A stretch of DNA of 7,700 nt, from positions 1-7,700 of the forward strand of contig CAMDKB010000225.1 in the NCBI GenBank assembly GCA_945901195.1, read 5' to 3'. Source of the DNA: Rhizobium sp. Q54 (lineage in GTDB: Bacteria > Pseudomonadota > Alphaproteobacteria > Rhizobiales > Beijerinckiaceae). This document shows, in pieces, positions 5,610 through 7,700 of the stretch. A program made the position numbers and the translations under genes. Each line of letters opens with the position of its first letter. Position 1 is the stretch's first letter. The notes beneath the pieces were generated by a model. That model had not been told where the DNA came from. It worked only from the letters and a program-made list of their open reading frames with translations, and did no database searches.

Positions 5610-7429
5610 GGCCCTGTTTTCTCGCTCTCGAACAATGTCTCAAATTCGACGCGCCGATTGCTATGGCCTGCAACGTCCTGGGAACTGTTGATCTGGTTCG
5701 AATAGGGCCGGACTGCCGTCACAATGCGACCAAGCTCAATGCCGCGTTCGCTCAGCATCAGTGCAACGACGCGCGCCCTGTCCTGCGCCACTTTCTGATT
5801 TATAGCGGTTGAACCGGAATCGCTGGAGTAGGAGACGACACGGATGCCGGTTTTGGCCACAAGCAACAGCCCTGCCAGTTCATCCAGCATTTTGGCAGCA
5901 ACAGCAGCTTCGCGCAAAACAGAGTCGCGTTCGAAGAACACGGCGTTGCGCCGGGTGAAACGCTCCACCGCGCTGCGCGGGTCAGCCGCCTGCGCCTGAA
6001 GTCCCGCAACACTGGACTCCAGTGAAGTCGCTGTGTCGGCGAGGCGCTTGTCGATGCCCGCTATAACAGGTTGTTGTGCTTGCAGCCCCTGGCGTAGTTT
6101 TTCGAGTTCCGAACGGAGATTGGCCAGTGCCTGCGCCTGCGCAGCGGCTGACTCCTGCGCCTGCGCAGCAGCTGACTCCGCCGATTTTGCCTGCGCCTGC
6201 GCACCCGATTGCAGGACCTCGAGACTGGCGCGCATCTGCTCCAGGCTGCGGATGGCCGCCTCCTGACTGACGACGACCGCCAGATCGCCGCCGACGCGAT
6301 AGTCGTCCGCTTTGGCTTCGACGGCGTTGCGCACCATCTGTGAATCCTCGGCGCTCGGCGTGAGCCCGTTGAGAGTGATTTCCCGTCGGCCATGATCGAC
6401 CCGAAGGGAAATTGGATAGGCTTTCATGTGCGGGCGTGCATCGATCTCCGCGACAAAAGCACTGTGCACTCGGTTTTCAAAGCTCGTCCGCGCCCATGTA
6501 CGCCAGCCGAAATAGCCCAGAATAACGAGCAGCAGGGCGAGAACAATCCATGCGCCCAGGTTGTTGGACTTCTTTTCAGTAGCCGGCAGCGAGAGCGCAT
6601 GCAGCGATTGCGCGGCCACTTCGATTTCATCGGAAGCGATGGGGGCGCCAAGATTATATTGTTCGGCAAGCCGCTCAAAGATTTTATAGACGGCTTGCTC
6701 GTCATGGGTATTCAGCGGGCCCGTAAATTCGCCTGCGATAATCGAACGCGAGGATGCGTGCAGGAGAATACGGCTCGCGCCCATATCAATGGTTCGCAAT
6801 TCGCCTGATTCATGTTCGAAAACCGAGGCTGAGAATTCGGTAATCGCCGCGATCATCCCACTGACGAGATCGGAGCGGTCGTTTACGCTGGGCTCATCCG
6901 CCCAGCTTCCAAGCAGTGTGCCGCTGCCACGCTCCAGAAACAGAAGGCGGCGCAAACGGGGTCTGGACGCTTCCGCGAGCAGAAGTTCGCTGAGCGACCG
7001 CCTGGTTAGCCAGGATTTGAGCCTCAGCTTCCAGAGGCGCATCGACATCATCGTGTCGACGCGTTCGTTGATGTTTGTAACCAGCGAGCGGAAAGCGTCA
7101 GCGACGGCAGCTGCCACCAGCCGTCCGGTTATCGGGTAGAGCGCCTCGACCATCATGTCGCGAGAATTGCGGATCTCAGACTGGATGGCGGCAACGACTA
7201 CAGGCGCGACGGCTCGCGCCAGCTCCCGATGCTGACGCCCTTCGGCCTGCCTGAAGGCGTCGACAAGTATTTCGGCGGTCGCGTTTTCCAGACCCTCGCT
7301 ATTGCCGACACGCTGGTCCAGCGCGCTCACTTGAGCTTGCAGACGTTCCAGCCGGTTCGCCTCCGGCCTGAGCAGAAGGTCCTTCAGCCTCGCAAGTTCA
7401 CTGGACGCTTCCCTTGCGGTCTCAGCCAT
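5606..7429 (-). CDS. Single-pass membrane protein: roadblock/longin-like region, TM, BON-like, coiled coil, OmpA-like C-terminus
   Basis: A 607-residue multidomain protein. Residues 1-45 are helical with the motif ARLKDLLLRPEANRLERL; 46-150 are helical. Residues about 160-260 (LRRLLFLERGSGTLLGSW, DLVSGMIAAITEF, RILLHASSRSIIAGEF, AVYKIFERLAEQY) have the alternating strand/helix pattern of roadblock/longin domains that bind small GTPases. This assignment is my pattern reading. A single hydrophobic segment (292-309) follows KKSNN, and the OmpA-like tail implies cytoplasm-in, periplasm-out. Residues 315-390 look like a BON domain (VDHGRREITLNGLTPSAED). Residues 391-482 form an Ala/Gln-rich coiled coil with an ESAAAQAQ repeat. 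Residues 493-602 are OmpA-like (FFERDSVL, NQKVAQDRARVVALMLSERG, NRRVEFE), the fold that binds peptidoglycan. The expected Asp of the GxTD motif is Ser536, with Asp537 next to it. The start ATG lies six bases after the upstream stop; the GTPase gene overlaps the end. Likely role: linking a GTPase switch to the cell wall. Confidence 0.85.
   Translation of the reverse strand: MAETAREASSELARLKDLLLRPEANRLERLQAQVSALDQRVGNSEGLENATAEILVDAFRQAEGRQHRELARAVAPVVVAAIQSEIRNSRDMMVEALYPITGRLVAAAVADAFRSLVTNINERVDTMMSMRLWKLRLKSWLTRRSLSELLLAEASRPRLRRLLFLERGSGTLLGSWADEPSVNDRSDLVSGMIAAITEFSASVFEHESGELRTIDMGASRILLHASSRSIIAGEFTGPLNTHDEQAVYKIFERLAEQYNLGAPIASDEIEVAAQSLHALSLPATEKKSNNLGAWIVLALLLVILGYFGWRTWARTSFENRVHSAFVAEIDARPHMKAYPISLRVDHGRREITLNGLTPSAEDSQMVRNAVEAKADDYRVGGDLAVVVSQEAAIRSLEQMRASLEVLQSGAQAQAKSAESAAAQAQESAAAQAQALANLRSELEKLRQGLQAQQPVIAGIDKRLADTATSLESSVAGLQAQAADPRSAVERFTRRNAVFFERDSVLREAAVAAKMLDELAGLLLVAKTGIRVVSYSSDSGSTAINQKVAQDRARVVALMLSERGIELGRIVTAVRPYSNQINSSQDVAGHSNRRVEFETLFESEKTGP
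6131..6178. repeat. 24-base tandem duplication in the coiled-coil segment
   Basis: CTGCGCCTGCGCAGC(G/A)GCTGACTC occurs twice head to tail (6131-6154 and 6155-6178) with one mismatch, and a third partial copy of 13 bases (CTGCGCCTGCGCA) lies at 6191-6203. On the minus strand each unit encodes the eight residues ESAAAQAQ or its circular permutation. The length is a multiple of three, so copy number changes keep the frame and would lengthen or shorten the periplasmic stalk. Confidence 0.85.
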
Positions 7430-7435
7430 TCAAGC

Positions 7436-7700
7436 TCAACGCTTTCTGCCGATAGCGCCCATGCTGCGGACTGACGTGCCCAATTGCACAATCGCGTCGC
7501 CGATTTCCGCAATAGTCGCCTGGTGGCGTTCCTCGGTCTGCGACTGCAATTCACTGATACGGCGCTCAACCTGGTTGAAACGTTCGATCATTTCCGCTGC
7601 AAGCTGGTCGATCTTGGCGTCGAGCTGGTTGGTGCGCTGATCGAATGTGCGGTTGGATTCCCCGAAAAGGAGTTCACGAACCTGATTGATGGTCGCGGCG
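7436..7700 (-). CDS. Coiled-coil protein, only the C-terminal part in the window
   Basis: A frame open from the right edge to the TGA at 7438-7436 gives 87 residues of an otherwise unseen protein. The start is outside the window. The visible part is AATINQVRELLFGESNRTFD, then heptad-rich helix (QRTNQLDAKIDQLAAEMIER, FNQVERRISELQSQTEERHQ) and a final stretch GDAIVQLGTSVRSMGAIGRKR. Charged and amide residues with regular Leu/Ile/Val spacing indicate a long coiled coil without a membrane segment in this part. The stop is six bases before the start codon of the membrane protein, and that gene is followed by the overlapping GTPase gene, so all three are surely one operon. The segment VRELLFG-E--R resembles LKDLLLRPEANRL at the N-terminus of the next protein. 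I do not recognise a named family; a scaffold or partner role is inferred from context only. Confidence 0.75.
   Translation of the reverse strand, partial: AATINQVRELLFGESNRTFDQRTNQLDAKIDQLAAEMIERFNQVERRISELQSQTEERHQATIAEIGDAIVQLGTSVRSMGAIGRKR

Noticed and set aside
6131..6203. CRISPR-like or regulatory direct repeats
   Set aside because: The units are head to tail without spacers, inside a coding frame, and encode a coiled-coil octapeptide.
7384..7569. Open frame of 61 codons on the minus strand
   Set aside because: It is out of frame with the coiled-coil gene and the membrane protein start and is Arg-rich without a pattern. The frame open from the right edge to 7436 gives regular heptads instead.

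Overview
The window looks like chromosomal DNA of a GC-rich Gram-negative bacterium, most likely an alphaproteobacterium (inference from moderate-to-high GC, gene families and protein style). It is gene-dense: eight genes, two of them cut by the window edges. No gap is longer than about 81 bases. I saw no tRNA, rRNA, insertion sequence or CRISPR array.

Left block (1-2139, minus strand): a class III (CaiB/BaiF) CoA-transferase is followed downstream by a periplasmic solute-binding protein of the TctC/Bug family, cut at the left edge. From an 81-base divergent intergenic region (2140-2220) a plus-strand block starts (2221-5098). It holds a zinc-dependent medium-chain alcohol dehydrogenase, a soluble sensor histidine kinase with a PAS-like N-terminus and HisKA_3/HATPase domains, and a NarL/FixJ-type response regulator. 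Together these look like a small catabolic locus: uptake binding protein, acyl-CoA activation by CoA transfer, alcohol oxidation, and a dedicated cytoplasmic two-component switch. The substrate cannot be read from the sequence.

Right block (5106-7700, minus strand, convergent to the first): three tightly packed genes. The first is a coiled-coil protein of which only the C-terminal 87 residues are visible. Six bases later comes a 607-residue single-pass membrane protein with a cytoplasmic roadblock/longin-like region, one transmembrane helix, a BON-like domain, a coiled coil and an OmpA-like C-terminus. A Rab/Ras-like small GTPase overlaps its end by four bases (ATGA). This is the most interesting part of the window. 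It looks like a prokaryotic small-GTPase module in which the GTPase partner domain sits inside a protein that crosses the inner membrane and reaches towards peptidoglycan, so a cytoplasmic GTP switch could be tied to the cell wall. The GTPase lacks the usual switch II glutamine, and the OmpA-like domain seems to lack the usual aspartate at its expected position.

The two blocks meet tail to tail with 7 bases between their stop codons. A short hairpin there contains both stop codons and is followed by a T tract on the minus strand.
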